Notes: generated by a model not told the origin, from the letters alone. Counted from the first letter of the stretch, positions 9,160 to 18,540 are shown. The stretch: 64,000 nucleotides of DNA from Luteitalea pratensis (GCF_001618865.1 NZ_CP015136.1:4065001-4129000), one strand, 5' to 3'. Numbers and translations are program-made.

Positions 9160-10878
9160 ATGTCTTACCGAGCTGCCCGTTTGATCGTCGCTTCGGGTCT
9201 GGCGCTCTGGGGCGCGGCCGGAGTCCAGGCACAGACCGTCGTCACGCCGCTGTTTCCCGGCGTCACCCATATCAAGCGAACGGAGCCGTACCCGCAGTTC
9301 CAGTGTCCCGGGTGCCCCGCGCCGACGCCGAACCCACGCCTGGCGCGGATGAACATCCTGCTCATCGACCTGTGGTCACCCGCGGTCCACTTCAAGCTCA
9401 CGCCGCCCGGAGAGAACCTGCCGGCTGTAGCCCCTGGCTCTACGACACCGAACTGGCCGGTCGTTCCCTTCGAGGTCGTCCGGCAGCGCACCCTCGACTT
9501 CCTCGACACGGCGCACGCGCAGGCGGCGATCAACGTTCACTTCTTCGCGCCGTTTCCGGTGCCCGGCGGATCGACCCAGGGCGCGTTTGCGTACGTGATC
9601 GGCCTGGCCGCCTCGCGCGGGAAGGTCTATTCGGGCTTCGAGTCGTCGCCCATCCAGAGCTACGCGATCGTCGCCAATGCTCCCGGGCTGAACGTCGACA
9701 AGTCCAACAACGCGAGCATCGTCCATCGTGATCCTGGCTCGGTCGACGGGATGGGCATCCTCGAGGGCGTGGAGCTGTGGAACGCGCTCGCTGGATCCGG
9801 TCAGATCCTGACAAATGGCGTCAAGACGATCCCGGAGTACACCGACGCCACCCACCCCGACGCGCTCCTCACCCCCGGCCCGGTGCCTCCCCTCGGCACG
9901 CTGCCGCTCACATACACGCGCGCCGGGCGCCACTGGTACGACCTGAGTAACGCGCGCACGGCCATCGGCGTGACCCAGGACGGCCGGACCATGGTCCTGT
10001 TCACAGTCGACGGCACCAACGGCGGCCATGGCATGCAAGTGGGCGAAGTCGCCGACCTGCTGAAGAACGACTACGGCGTCTGGAACGCGCTCAACCTGGA
10101 CGGCGGCGGTTCCACGACCATGGCGGTCGAAGACCCCGTGACTCACCTGCGGAAGCTGGTGAACGTGCCCGCCGAGAATCCGCCACGCCTGGAGGCGACC
10201 AACTTCGCCGTGTACTCGGATGCCGTCGATCCGGTCACCACCGCGAAGGTGGATCCGTCGCCGAACGCCAACGGCTGGAACCAGGCCGCCGTCAGCGTGA
10301 GCCTCGAAGCGACCGACCTCGCGAGCGGTCTGACCGACACGCCCACCGGATGGGTCGACCTGCTCCGGTATTCGCTGGCCGGCGCGCAAACGGGCGGCGA
10401 GACGATCGTGCCGGGACACTCCGCGTCGTTCGCGGTCGCCCCGGAGGGCGTCACGACAGTCAGCTACTTCGCGACCGACGCCGCCGGCAACGAGGAGACA
10501 GCGCGCACGCTCGACGTCAAGATCGACGGTGTGCCTCCGGTCCTGAGCGGACTGCCCTCGGAGGGCTGCACGCTCTGGCCGGCGAACCACAAGCTCCAAC
10601 GGGTCGCGGTCCTGGGCGCCAGCGACCCCGTGTCCGGCATCGCACGCGGATCTTTCCAGGTGACCGCCACCAGCAACGAGCCGATGGACCCGGGTGACGT
10701 GGTCGTCACCGAGGACGAGCACGGCGGACTGGTCGTTCAACTGCGTGCCGAGCGCTCGGGTGGCAACAAGTCAGGCCGCATCTACAACCTGACGATCACG
10801 GCGCAGGACGTGGCCGGCAACGAGGTGACCGCGACGGCCAACTGCGTTGTCCCGCACGACATGGGTAAGGGGAAGTAA
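9160..10878 (+). CDS. Secreted NAGPA-domain (phosphodiester glycosidase) protein
   Basis: A 572-residue exported protein with a signal peptide ending near VQAQ. Residues about 100-350 form a NAGPA/DUF2233 phosphodiester glycosidase domain; the diagnostic NLDGGGSTTMAVED motif is present, as is VLFTVDGTNGGHGM. Family members cleave phosphodiester-linked sugars or act in exopolysaccharide turnover. The C-terminal part has Ig-like repeats (YFATDAAGNEETA) and a Cys/WPANHK module seen in secreted proteins. The ATG at 9160 was preferred over the GTG at 9142 because it starts the signal peptide. Confidence 0.85.
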   Translation: MSYRAARLIVASGLALWGAAGVQAQTVVTPLFPGVTHIKRTEPYPQFQCPGCPAPTPNPRLARMNILLIDLWSPAVHFKLTPPGENLPAVAPGSTTPNWPVVPFEVVRQRTLDFLDTAHAQAAINVHFFAPFPVPGGSTQGAFAYVIGLAASRGKVYSGFESSPIQSYAIVANAPGLNVDKSNNASIVHRDPGSVDGMGILEGVELWNALAGSGQILTNGVKTIPEYTDATHPDALLTPGPVPPLGTLPLTYTRAGRHWYDLSNARTAIGVTQDGRTMVLFTVDGTNGGHGMQVGEVADLLKNDYGVWNALNLDGGGSTTMAVEDPVTHLRKLVNVPAENPPRLEATNFAVYSDAVDPVTTAKVDPSPNANGWNQAAVSVSLEATDLASGLTDTPTGWVDLLRYSLAGAQTGGETIVPGHSASFAVAPEGVTTVSYFATDAAGNEETARTLDVKIDGVPPVLSGLPSEGCTLWPANHKLQRVAVLGASDPVSGIARGSFQVTATSNEPMDPGDVVVTEDEHGGLVVQLRAERSGGNKSGRIYNLTITAQDVAGNEVTATANCVVPHDMGKGK

Positions 10879-10980
10879 GACCAGGCTCCGTAATGGCGTG
10901 GGACACGTCGAAGCCGCGGGGAAGCTGGGCGTCTCGTTGAACCGCCTGAACTCCCCTCGACTCCTCGCGCGTCCCTTTCT

Positions 10981-12651
10981 TCACGTATGGCGAATGCGGC
11001 TCAGCGACAAAGGCGCAAGGACGCTGGCCAGCAGCGGCAGCAGGACCGGCGACAGCATCCAGACGGCGTCCGTGGTGGGCATTCCGGCGAGCGACACGCC
11101 CGCCGCACGCAGCATCGTCAGCCATGCCGTCCCGAATGCCGCCGAGACCAGAACGGCGACACACGCCGAGCGCAGCGTCAGCAGTCGCTCCGCGAACGCC
11201 CTCCAGGAGAGGTAGGCCGTCGCCAGCACAATCGCCGGTGCGTCGATGAACCGTGTCGGTCCGAAGAGCAATCCAATCCCGCGGTGTCCGGCCAGCGCCA
11301 GCAGGACGAGGACGAGCCCCCAAGACAACATGTACAGCCACGTCGCGATGTTCAGCGAACGCGGATACCGTGCCGCGAGCGCCAGGATTGCAGCGACCAA
11401 GGCGACCATGACAGCGACCGCGACGCACGCGACGACTGCCAGTGCGACCTCCTGGTTACCGGTCAGCGCTCCGAGGGCGCCTTCGATCACACGAAGCTCA
11501 CGGCGCAGATACTCGTTGCCGACCATGATGAACGACAGGGATGCCCAGGCACTCAGGCCGACCGCAAACAGCGCGGGCAACACGCAGGCCGACCTCACGA
11601 GCACTTTGAGGCTGGCGAGTCGAGCGGTTCCGTACGGCTGGGTCGCCTCGAACGCGCTCGCATACGCACGTCCCTGTCTCCAGCGAATACCGAAGGCATT
11701 GACCCCGAACATCAGCACGGCCATTACGGAGAGCATCGCCAAGCTCACGGCAAAACGATGGGCGACCTCGAAGGGACGCGTGATCGCGAACACCAGCGGA
11801 TTCACGATCGCGAGTACCAATCCCATCGTCAGCACCGGCAGTCCACTGGACTTCATGTCGAACCACACCTGCGCCCGCGTCGCGGACGAGACCGGACACG
11901 GGAACCGGAACAGGTTGACGAGATCCTCCGGGAATCCTGGGAAGTCCACTGTCCGGGGCATGGCTGCCGGCGCATCGCCGTGGCGCTGGCGGGCCGCACT
12001 GGCGACCGCCACACCGAACGATGCCAGGCCAATCGCGCCGATCAGTGCATAGTCCGTGAGTGGGAAGTCGAAGAGCGTCGGCCACAGCTTCGGGGGCCAG
12101 TCGTAGCTGCCCTGGATCTCCACGGCTGTCAGGCGATGAACGGCCAAAGACAGCCAGGCCGAGGTGGCAACCATCACGCCCAGCATCTGAATGAGCCTGT
12201 TGCGGGTCGACCAGTTCGTCGCTGCCAGGACCAGATTGAGGGCCGCGATCCACGCGGCGACGGGCAGCAGCGGGAACGGATAACCGGAGGTCGCCCTCAG
12301 GACAAGCGCTGACACGAGATAGAGCGCAGCCGGCATCGCCGCGAGATACGCCATCGGGACGGCGACGAGTACCGACGTCCGCACCGGACGGGTGTAGAGG
12401 AGATGAAGCGGAAAACCGGGCCGCCCGCTCGTGAGCTTCGACAGCGACAGCCACCCCACGAAATGCAGCATGACGATGAGGGTGAGGGCGATTGCCGCGC
12501 TGAAGTCCTTGGCCACCTCGCGTTGGGACGAGAACACGGCCAGGACGGTCAGGCCCCCGACGATCCCCAGGACCAGACGCCAGGCGGCCTCGAGCCGTGT
12601 CAGGCGCCAGATTTCCCACAGCATGGCGACGATGGGTGAACGCATCGTCAT
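10981..12651 (-). CDS. ABC transporter permease of the GntR-controlled operon
   Basis: About 556 residues with some 12 hydrophobic segments and no ATP-binding motif. The ATG at 12651 overlaps the ATPase stop as ATGA, so translation is coupled and it is the transporter's membrane subunit. The arrangement regulator-ATPase-permease matches ytrA-type operons that answer cell-envelope stress. Substrate unknown. Confidence 0.85.
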   Translation of the reverse strand: MTMRSPIVAMLWEIWRLTRLEAAWRLVLGIVGGLTVLAVFSSQREVAKDFSAAIALTLIVMLHFVGWLSLSKLTSGRPGFPLHLLYTRPVRTSVLVAVPMAYLAAMPAALYLVSALVLRATSGYPFPLLPVAAWIAALNLVLAATNWSTRNRLIQMLGVMVATSAWLSLAVHRLTAVEIQGSYDWPPKLWPTLFDFPLTDYALIGAIGLASFGVAVASAARQRHGDAPAAMPRTVDFPGFPEDLVNLFRFPCPVSSATRAQVWFDMKSSGLPVLTMGLVLAIVNPLVFAITRPFEVAHRFAVSLAMLSVMAVLMFGVNAFGIRWRQGRAYASAFEATQPYGTARLASLKVLVRSACVLPALFAVGLSAWASLSFIMVGNEYLRRELRVIEGALGALTGNQEVALAVVACVAVAVMVALVAAILALAARYPRSLNIATWLYMLSWGLVLVLLALAGHRGIGLLFGPTRFIDAPAIVLATAYLSWRAFAERLLTLRSACVAVLVSAAFGTAWLTMLRAAGVSLAGMPTTDAVWMLSPVLLPLLASVLAPLSLSRIRHT

Positions 12652-13550
12652 GCCGCCTCCACCGGTTGGCGGCTGCGACCAGCGCGCGCCAGGAAGATCT
12701 CTTCGAGCGTGGCGTCGCGCGAGTCGACGACCTCGCCGCCGCGCGCGAGGACCGAGTGATGGAACTGCTCGAGCGATCCGCTGTGGACGACGCTCCACGT
12801 GCGGCCACCACCTTCCATGGCCAGCGCCGTCTCGAGAACCGGCGGTTGCTCGAAGTGCTCGACGAAGCGCACGCGGCTGCGCTGGTAGCCGCGGCGCACG
12901 TCGTCGAGTACGCCGCTGAGCATCACGCGCCCCTGGTGCATCAACGTCACGTGGTCCGACATCCGCTCCACCTCGTCGAGCAGGTGCGACGAGAAGATCA
13001 CCGTCCGCCCGTCATCGGCCACGGTGCGGACGATGGCATCGAGGATGTCGCGGCGCACGACCGCGTCGAGGCCGGACGAGGGCTCGTCGAGAACCAGCAG
13101 CGCGGGACGATGGGCCACGGCTGCGATCAGGGCGGCCTGGGCACGCATGCCCTTCGAGAGCTCCTTGACCTTTTTGGCCGGGTCCAGCGCGAACGACTCG
13201 AGCAGCGCGCGCGCATACGCCGCATCCCATGTCGGATGGAAGGCCTGCGTGTAGCGCATCAGCTCGTCGACGCGCATCCACTCCGGCAGTTCGCGTTCCT
13301 CGGACAGGTAGCCGGCGCGGCTCAGCACGCCCACAGGGTCGCGAACCGGGTCGAGGTCGAAGACGCGCACCGAGCCGGTGGCGGCCCGCAGCAGGCCGAG
13401 CAGGTGCTTGAGGAGCGTCGTCTTGCCGGCGCCGTTGGCGCCTACGAGGCCGTAGACCTGCCCCGCGGCGGCGTGGAATGACACGCCGTCGAGCGCGCGC
13501 TTGCCGCCGAACGATCGCGAGAGGTCGATGACGTCGACTATCTGTCCCAT
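12648..13550 (-). CDS. ABC transporter ATP-binding protein
   Basis: A 300-residue ATPase. Walker A GANGAGKTTLLKHLL (near residue 38), signature ELSKGMRAQ, Walker B LLVLDEPSSGLD and the switch histidine in VIFSSHLLDEVE are all present. It belongs to the CcmA/ytrB-like drug-exporter group. It lies between the GntR regulator (one base apart) and the permease (4-bp overlap), forming a three-gene operon. Confidence 0.93.
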   Translation of the reverse strand: MGQIVDVIDLSRSFGGKRALDGVSFHAAAGQVYGLVGANGAGKTTLLKHLLGLLRAATGSVRVFDLDPVRDPVGVLSRAGYLSEERELPEWMRVDELMRYTQAFHPTWDAAYARALLESFALDPAKKVKELSKGMRAQAALIAAVAHRPALLVLDEPSSGLDAVVRRDILDAIVRTVADDGRTVIFSSHLLDEVERMSDHVTLMHQGRVMLSGVLDDVRRGYQRSRVRFVEHFEQPPVLETALAMEGGGRTWSVVHSGSLEQFHHSVLARGGEVVDSRDATLEEIFLARAGRSRQPVEAA

Positions 13551-13551
13551 G

Positions 13552-13965
13552 CTATTTCTCCACGTCCGCCGGTTCGGCGGTGGTCCCGGGGTCCATGGCC
13601 GCCTTGCGTTCGCGGACCATCCGGAGGATGTCGTCCGCGCTGAAGTTCAACTGGTGTGCCTCGGCCAGCAGGGCGTCGATGCGCTGCTCGATGATGCGGC
13701 GCCGCTCCAGAAGCGCCAGCTTCGGACGTCCCTCAGACACGAACGTGCCGGAGCCGCGGCGCATGTGCACGACTCCCGAGCTCTCCAATTCGTCGTACGC
13801 CTTCACGATCGTGTTTGGCGTCACCTTCAGCTGCAGCGCGAGCGTGCGGATGGGGGGAAGCTCTTCGCCGGGCTGGAGCAGTCCTGATGCCACTAAGTAC
13901 TTGACCTGGTTGACGATCTGGCGATAGATCGGCACGCCGTCGGTCAGGGTGATGGTGATGTCCAT
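13552..13965 (-). CDS. GntR-family regulator, YtrA subfamily
   Basis: A 137-residue regulator with an N-terminal winged helix (PIYRQIVNQVKYLVASG, ELPPIRTLALQLKVTPNTI, GTFVSEG) and a short helical C-terminus, the size of the YtrA subfamily. The ATG at 13965 gives the usual start; the frame extends 17 codons upstream but would overlap the operator. It is the first gene of the ABC operon and probably represses it in response to an effector. Confidence 0.9.
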   Translation of the reverse strand: MDITITLTDGVPIYRQIVNQVKYLVASGLLQPGEELPPIRTLALQLKVTPNTIVKAYDELESSGVVHMRRGSGTFVSEGRPKLALLERRRIIEQRIDALLAEAHQLNFSADDILRMVRERKAAMDPGTTAEPADVEK

Positions 13966-13992
13966 AGGAGAGGGGCTGGCCGTCAACAGTTT

Positions 13993-14018
13993 AAGTGTAT
14001 GGGTATACTGATACACTT
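13993..14018. promoter_or_regulatory. YtrA-type operator/promoter
   Basis: A perfect inverted repeat AAGTGTAT-N10-ATACACTT lies 28 bases upstream of the GntR start. The spacer holds GGGTATACTG. Spacing and symmetry fit autoregulation by the adjacent GntR protein. Confidence 0.75.
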
Positions 14019-14199
14019 ATCAGCGGCTGTCAAGCTCGCCGTCAGGTGCCGGATTCTGATGAGCAGGTGACGTAGTGGACGGCCTGAGATTCACGCCGTG
14101 TCGATGAGGCCTCGGCGGTATCGGGCGGGTCTCTGGGAATCGCTGCTCGCCCGTCTCCTCTTCCCTTGACCGTCTAAGTAAGGCTGTGCTCAACTGACA

Positions 14200-14222
14200 C
14201 TCACTCAGACGCTCTAAGTGAG
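14200..14222. promoter_or_regulatory. Probable PadR operator
   Basis: CTCACTCAGA-CGC-TCTAAGTGAG is an inverted repeat with one mismatch in ten pairs. It ends 24 bases before the padR start codon, where an autoregulatory site would sit. A related half-site (GTCTAAGT) lies about 30 bases upstream. Confidence 0.55.
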
Positions 14223-14246
14223 AGGCGCTGGGAAGGAGTCGAATCG

Positions 14247-14591
14247 ATGGCTGTGCGGAAAGGCGATCTGCTGCAGGGCACGCTGGATCTCCTGGTGCTG
14301 AAAGTGTTGTGGACCGGACCCAATCACGGCTACGGCATCACGGCGCGGCTGCATCAGCTCTCCGATGATGTTCTGCGCGTGGAGGAGGGTTCGCTCTATC
14401 CGGCGCTCTATCGCATGGAAGAACAAGGTCTGATCGAGGCCGAATGGCGCCCCACCAGCAACAACCGCAACGCCAAGTTCTACGCGCTGACGCGGAAGGG
14501 CCGTCGCGCGGCGCAGGCCGAGCTCGAAGGCTGGCTGCGGCTGTCGGGCGCCGTCGCGCGCGTGCTGCGCGCGCTCGAGCAGGAGGCGTGA
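14247..14591 (+). CDS. PadR-family transcriptional regulator
   Basis: A 114-residue PadR protein: GDLLQGTLDLLVLKVL start, NHGYGITARLHQLS, the wing segment EEGSLYPALYRMEEQGLIEAEW and KFYALTRKGRRAA. It lies one base before the large permease gene. In acidobacteria this pair is a standard unit, the PadR protein regulating the orphan permease. Confidence 0.93.
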   Translation: MAVRKGDLLQGTLDLLVLKVLWTGPNHGYGITARLHQLSDDVLRVEEGSLYPALYRMEEQGLIEAEWRPTSNNRNAKFYALTRKGRRAAQAELEGWLRLSGAVARVLRALEQEA

Positions 14592-14592
14592 C

Positions 14593-17223
14593 ATGGCCCT
14601 GCGACCACCGCTCTTCATTCGTCGCGTACTCGCATTGTTCCGACGCCACTCGAGGGATCGCGACATGGAGCGCGAGATGGCGTTCCATGTCGATTCGCTC
14701 GCACGCGACTACGCTCGTGACGGGCTCAGCGACGCCGATGCGCAACGCGCCGCCCGGCGACAGTTCGGGAATCTGACGCGGCTCAAGGAACGCGGCCACG
14801 ACGAGCGGACGATGCGGCTGGTAGAAGATGTCACCCGAGACGTCAGGCACGCCGCTCGCGGGCTCTGGCGCAGTCCGGGCTTTTCGCTCGCCGTGATCCT
14901 GACGCTGGCCCTCGGCATCGGCGGCAACACCGCTGTCTTCTCGGTCGTCGATCAGCTTCTGCTGCGGCCCCTGCCGTACCCGGACGGCGACCGACTCGTG
15001 ACGGTCGAAGAGTCTGTTGGCGCCAACCCGCACGCCGACGTCTCGCCCGCCAACTGGCTCGACTGGCAGCGCGAGAGCCGCACGTTTCGACGATTCGCCG
15101 CCTGGCGGCCGTGGTCGTTCACGATGACCGGCACCGGCGAGCCGCGACGCGTGAGCGCCCAACAGGTGTCGGCGGAATTCTTTCCGCTGCTCGGCGTCGC
15201 ACCGCTCCTCGGCCGTGCGATCTCCGAGGAGGACGACCGCCCGAATGGCCCACGCGTCGCGGTGCTCAGTTACCGCGCCTGGCAGGAGCAGTTGGGTGGC
15301 GACGAGCGCGCCATCGGCCGCACGGTCCAGCTCGACGAGCTCCCGTACGAGATCGTCGGCGTGATGCCGGCCGGCTTTCGCTTCGTGCAGCAGGATGTGG
15401 ACGTGTGGACGGCGTCTCAGCTCGATCGAAACCGCCCGTGGCGGCAGACGACCGACGGACGTTTCATCCAGGTCATCGGACGCCTCGCCGCCGGCACGAC
15501 GACGGGCGCGGCCCGATCGGAGCTGGAGGGCATCGCGCGGCGTCTCGCGGCGACCCACGCGTTCAACAGGAACACGAGCGTGACGGTGACGCCCCTACGC
15601 GAGGTGCTCACGGGCCAGGTGCGGACGTCAGTGCTCGTGCTCTTCGCCGGCGTGGGCGTACTGCTCGCCATCGCCTGCTTCAACGTCGCCAACATGCTCA
15701 TGGCGCGATCGGCGTCGCGTCAGCGTGAGATCGCGATTCGCGCGTCACTCGGGGCGGGACGCTGGGCGATTGCGCGATCAGTGCTGGTGGAAAGCCTGCT
15801 GCTCGCTGGCGCCGGCGGGGTCCTCGGCCTCGGGCTCGCGCGCGCGAGTCTCGACGCACTGCTCGCCGTGGCCCCCGCGAACATGCTCGGCGTCTCCGAA
15901 CTGTTCATCGATCGACGCGTCTTGATCTACGCCTTCGGGCTGTCGGCCGCGACAGGCGCGATCGCCGGCCTCGCACCGACGATCCTGTTCGCGCGACGAT
16001 CGATGGCCGACGCGTTGCGGACGCGCGGCTCGAAGGGCGGGCACGCGCCCCGTGTGCGACAGGCGCTCGTCGTCGTGCAAGTCGCCATGACCGTCGTCCT
16101 GCTCTGCGGCGCCGGCGTCATCGTTCGCACGCTGATCGCGCTGAATCGCTCACCAATGGGATTCGACCCACACAACGTCCTCACGATGAGTGTGGCCGTC
16201 TCGCCGGCGCGCTGTAGCGCCGAGCGATGCCGCGAGTTCTATCGCGAGGCTGTGACGCGCGTGCGCGCGCTGCCTGGAGTCGAGTCGGCAGCGGCGGGGA
16301 TAAGCCTTCCGATGATCGGCGTTCCCCGCGGTGGCACGCGTTTTCACGAGTTGGGCACGCCAGAACGTCCGGTGGGTGAACGGACGTCGACCGTGGTCCG
16401 GATGGTGGCGCCCGGATATTTCCGAACACTTCGCATTCCCGTGCTGCGTGGACGAGAATTCACGGACGCGGACAATGCGAATCCGATGGCGGGATTCGTC
16501 GTCAACGAGTCGTTCGCCCGTACCTATTTTGCGGGGCGTGATCCGTTTGCCTCGTCGATCTCTGTCTGGATGATGGCCGACAACCCATACCTGCCGATCA
16601 TCGGCGTCGTCGGCGACGTGAGCGAAGGGTCTGTGAGAAACGCGCCGAAGCCGACCGTGTTCTACAGCCACGGCCGCATGACGTGGTCGATGATGACGCT
16701 GTTCGTCCGCGCGAGCCAGCCCGAGTCGATGGTCAAGCCGGTCACGGCGTTATTGCACGAGCTCGATCCAACGCTGGTGGTCTCGAACGTTCGCACGATC
16801 GAGAGCGCGCTGGCCGAGAGTCTGGCGCGCGAACGCATCAGCGCGCTCATCTCGACGAGCTTCGGCGTCGGCGGTCTGCTGCTGGCGGCGCTCGGACTCT
16901 ACGGTCTGCTCGCCTATCTCGTCGCTGAGCGGACAAAGGACATCGGCATCCGCATCGCTCTTGGCGCGCGGCTGGCACGCATCACAGGTTCGGTCGTCGC
17001 GGGCGGCCTTGCGCTCGTCGCCATCGGCGCAGCCATCGGCGTCGCCGGCTCGCTGCTGCTCCTGCGCGCGCTCGGCTCGCTTCTCTTCGGCGTCACGCCA
17101 TACGACGTTCCGACGTACGCGAGCGTCCTCGTGCTGCTAGGCACCATCGCCGCGATCGCGTCGTACCTGCCCGCGCGTCGTGCCGCGCGCATCGAGCCGC
17201 TGACGGCGCTCCGACAGGAATAG
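14593..17223 (+). CDS. Acidobacterial duplicated orphan ABC permease (ADOP, MacB/FtsX type)
   Basis: An 876-residue membrane protein with an N-terminal cytoplasmic segment (DMEREMAFHVDSLARDYARD) typical of the ADOP family, then two MacB_PCD/FtsX repeats. Each repeat has a periplasmic domain (about residues 100-330 and 510-730) followed by three membrane segments; DVRHAARGLWRSPGFSLAVI and the closing ASYLPARRAARIEPLTALRQ are characteristic. No ATPase is encoded with it, hence orphan. Function is presumed to be export or mechanotransmission; the substrate is unknown. Confidence 0.93.
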   Translation: MALRPPLFIRRVLALFRRHSRDRDMEREMAFHVDSLARDYARDGLSDADAQRAARRQFGNLTRLKERGHDERTMRLVEDVTRDVRHAARGLWRSPGFSLAVILTLALGIGGNTAVFSVVDQLLLRPLPYPDGDRLVTVEESVGANPHADVSPANWLDWQRESRTFRRFAAWRPWSFTMTGTGEPRRVSAQQVSAEFFPLLGVAPLLGRAISEEDDRPNGPRVAVLSYRAWQEQLGGDERAIGRTVQLDELPYEIVGVMPAGFRFVQQDVDVWTASQLDRNRPWRQTTDGRFIQVIGRLAAGTTTGAARSELEGIARRLAATHAFNRNTSVTVTPLREVLTGQVRTSVLVLFAGVGVLLAIACFNVANMLMARSASRQREIAIRASLGAGRWAIARSVLVESLLLAGAGGVLGLGLARASLDALLAVAPANMLGVSELFIDRRVLIYAFGLSAATGAIAGLAPTILFARRSMADALRTRGSKGGHAPRVRQALVVVQVAMTVVLLCGAGVIVRTLIALNRSPMGFDPHNVLTMSVAVSPARCSAERCREFYREAVTRVRALPGVESAAAGISLPMIGVPRGGTRFHELGTPERPVGERTSTVVRMVAPGYFRTLRIPVLRGREFTDADNANPMAGFVVNESFARTYFAGRDPFASSISVWMMADNPYLPIIGVVGDVSEGSVRNAPKPTVFYSHGRMTWSMMTLFVRASQPESMVKPVTALLHELDPTLVVSNVRTIESALAESLARERISALISTSFGVGGLLLAALGLYGLLAYLVAERTKDIGIRIALGARLARITGSVVAGGLALVAIGAAIGVAGSLLLLRALGSLLFGVTPYDVPTYASVLVLLGTIAAIASYLPARRAARIEPLTALRQE

Positions 17224-17267
17224 AAAGAGGCCCGGACGAAGGTGGGCCGGATGGCGCGCAGCCCATA

Positions 17268-17296
17268 GCGCGCCAATCTGACCCGGGGTGGACCCT
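17268..17296. repeat. Left-end motif, copy in element A
   Basis: GCGCG-N-CAATC-Y-GA-S-CCGGGGTGGAC-S-CT is shared with 19130-19158 and 25320-25348. In all three places it precedes the 3' end of a leftward PEP-CTERM gene, marking a conserved left end of the elements. Confidence 0.6.
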
Positions 17297-17373
17297 CGGC
17301 GGTGACGGTTTAGGTGTAAGGGCGGGCGAGTTCTGCTGGGCCTGGACCGATTAGAATCCGGGACGAAGACGCC

Positions 17374-18006
17374 TCAGCATCGTCGCGCACGAACGCGACC
17401 TGTAGCGGCGACTGCCACCAACAACGAAAGCTGCAGCACCGAAGGTTCCGGGACTGATCTTGTCGAGGTGTCGTGGATTGTAAAGTTCATCCCCCCACCT
17501 TCGGGGCCTGCAAACAAGGCGACGTTGTTGAACGGGAACGGAATCGTGTTTCCGGGCGAACCTGAAAATTCGACAATCAGTAGATTGATTGCTGCTGAGC
17601 GAAGCTCGTTGAGTGAGTACGGGCCGGACGCCCCCATGTTGGAAACGCGGAACCTGACGTTGTCTATCGGCAATGGTCGCCAATTGCATTCGTTGGCGTC
17701 GACTTCCACGTTACCGACGGCGCGAGTCCAGACCAGACTTCCAGCGGTTAAGGCGATGTTGGTGAGAGCCTGATACGTTGCGCCGCCGTTAGGACAAGCC
17801 GCCATGGGAATGGAGGAGTCCACCGTCGCCAAGAACGTGAACATCGAGCCGTCCGGGATCGCCCCAGTGGGGATGATCGGCCCGCCTCGGGGGGATGTGA
17901 CCGTTACGAGGCCCGTTACTTGTACCTCGAACAAAGCGGCCTGAGCAGGAGTGGAGAGCAGTAAAACAGCCAACCCTACAAGGACGGGAGCAAATCGCAT
18001 GAACAT
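17374..18006 (-). CDS. PEP-CTERM sorting-domain protein (element A)
   Basis: A protein of about 210 residues with a signal peptide (ending TPAQA) and a C-terminal VPEP motif followed by a hydrophobic stretch and a basic tail (GRVRARRC). That tail is the exosortase-dependent PEP-CTERM sorting signal. The body is a beta-rich extracellular domain of unknown role. The start is the ATG at 18006 (a second at 18000); the frame runs further upstream into integrase-derived sequence. No exosortase gene lies in this window. Confidence 0.72.
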   Translation of the reverse strand: MFMRFAPVLVGLAVLLLSTPAQAALFEVQVTGLVTVTSPRGGPIIPTGAIPDGSMFTFLATVDSSIPMAACPNGGATYQALTNIALTAGSLVWTRAVGNVEVDANECNWRPLPIDNVRFRVSNMGASGPYSLNELRSAAINLLIVEFSGSPGNTIPFPFNNVALFAGPEGGGMNFTIHDTSTRSVPEPSVLQLSLLVAVAATGRVRARRC

Positions 18007-18068
18007 CTCGAGCCATCCATCTTCAGAGGGGGAACCCAACAAGAAACGGCCGGACTTCGCCGCGCTGC

Positions 18069-18340
18069 GGGCGTGCCGTTGACGACGATCCAAACTACCT
18101 CGGTCACACGTCGGTGACAACGACGGCCAAGTATTTGGAGGCCGACCAGCTCCTCGTGGCGACGGCCGTCGACGCCATGAACGCGGCTGGAGCGACGACC
18201 GTATTCGGACTGTTGCGCGGCGACAATTAGATCTGCACGACCGGCAAGAGTAGTTGACGCCGCGCAGACTGTATTCGGACTCTCGCCAGAAACACCCGAA
18301 GGGCCCCGTCTTGGGCGGTAGCCGTAAGTTGTTTAATTAG
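18069..18340 (+). pseudogene. Integrase 3' remnant of element A, with a small insertion
   Basis: The sequence runs parallel to the last third of the intact integrase gene, from GCGTGCCGTTGACGACGATC through the segment encoding GHTSVTTTAKYLEADQ to the CCGTAAGTTGTTTAATTAG 3' end, with roughly 90% identity by eye. It lacks the 5' two thirds, has indels near its start and end, and carries a 53-bp insertion. It abuts the att core exactly as the intact gene does. Confidence 0.85.
18214..18266. mobile_element. 53-bp MITE-like insertion with terminal inverted repeats
   Basis: The segment begins TGCGCGGCGACAATTA and ends TAGTTGACGCCGCGCA; these are inverted repeats matching at 14 of 16 positions, the outer nine perfectly. 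It is flanked by GACTGT on both sides. Removing it and one GACTGT restores the intact integrase sequence (GACTTTATTCGGACT there), so it is a clean insertion with a 6-bp target duplication. It encodes nothing. Confidence 0.75.
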
Positions 18341-18350
18341 AATGGTTTAG

Positions 18351-18396
18351 ATGGTGCCGAGGGGCGGAATTGAACCGCCGACACTACGATTTTCAG
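18351..18396. other. Attachment core att1 (A/B junction)
   Basis: A 46-bp copy of the 3' half of tRNA-Phe (CCA end to anticodon loop), identical to the core at 40983-41028. The sequences diverge right after TTTTCAG. It separates element A (left) from element B (right). Confidence 0.9.
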
Positions 18397-18540
18397 GTTC
18401 ACGCAAGCGGCGTCACTGAGCGAATTCTGGCGTATTTTCCATGCATCGAGTGGGTCCGAGCGCCTTGAAGTGACGTCTGTGGCCGTCGTATTTGCACACG
18501 GGTTTGCACATGAACCGGAACCGCGGCTGGTGGCGTCGCC

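Larger units (their letters stand above)
17268..18396. mobile_element. Integrative element A (remnant)
   Basis: A relic between the permease gene and the first att core. It keeps the left-end motif shared with elements B and C, a PEP-CTERM gene read leftward as in B and C, and the last third of an integrase gene directly joined to an att core. Everything between those ends has been lost. The left limit is approximate because no outer att copy was found there. Confidence 0.6.

Noticed and set aside
17223-17374. Outer attachment core expected at the left end of element A
   Set aside because: No copy of the tRNA-Phe 3' half was found; only the left-end motif and a weak GGTTTAGGTG likeness. The true left boundary is therefore not claimed.
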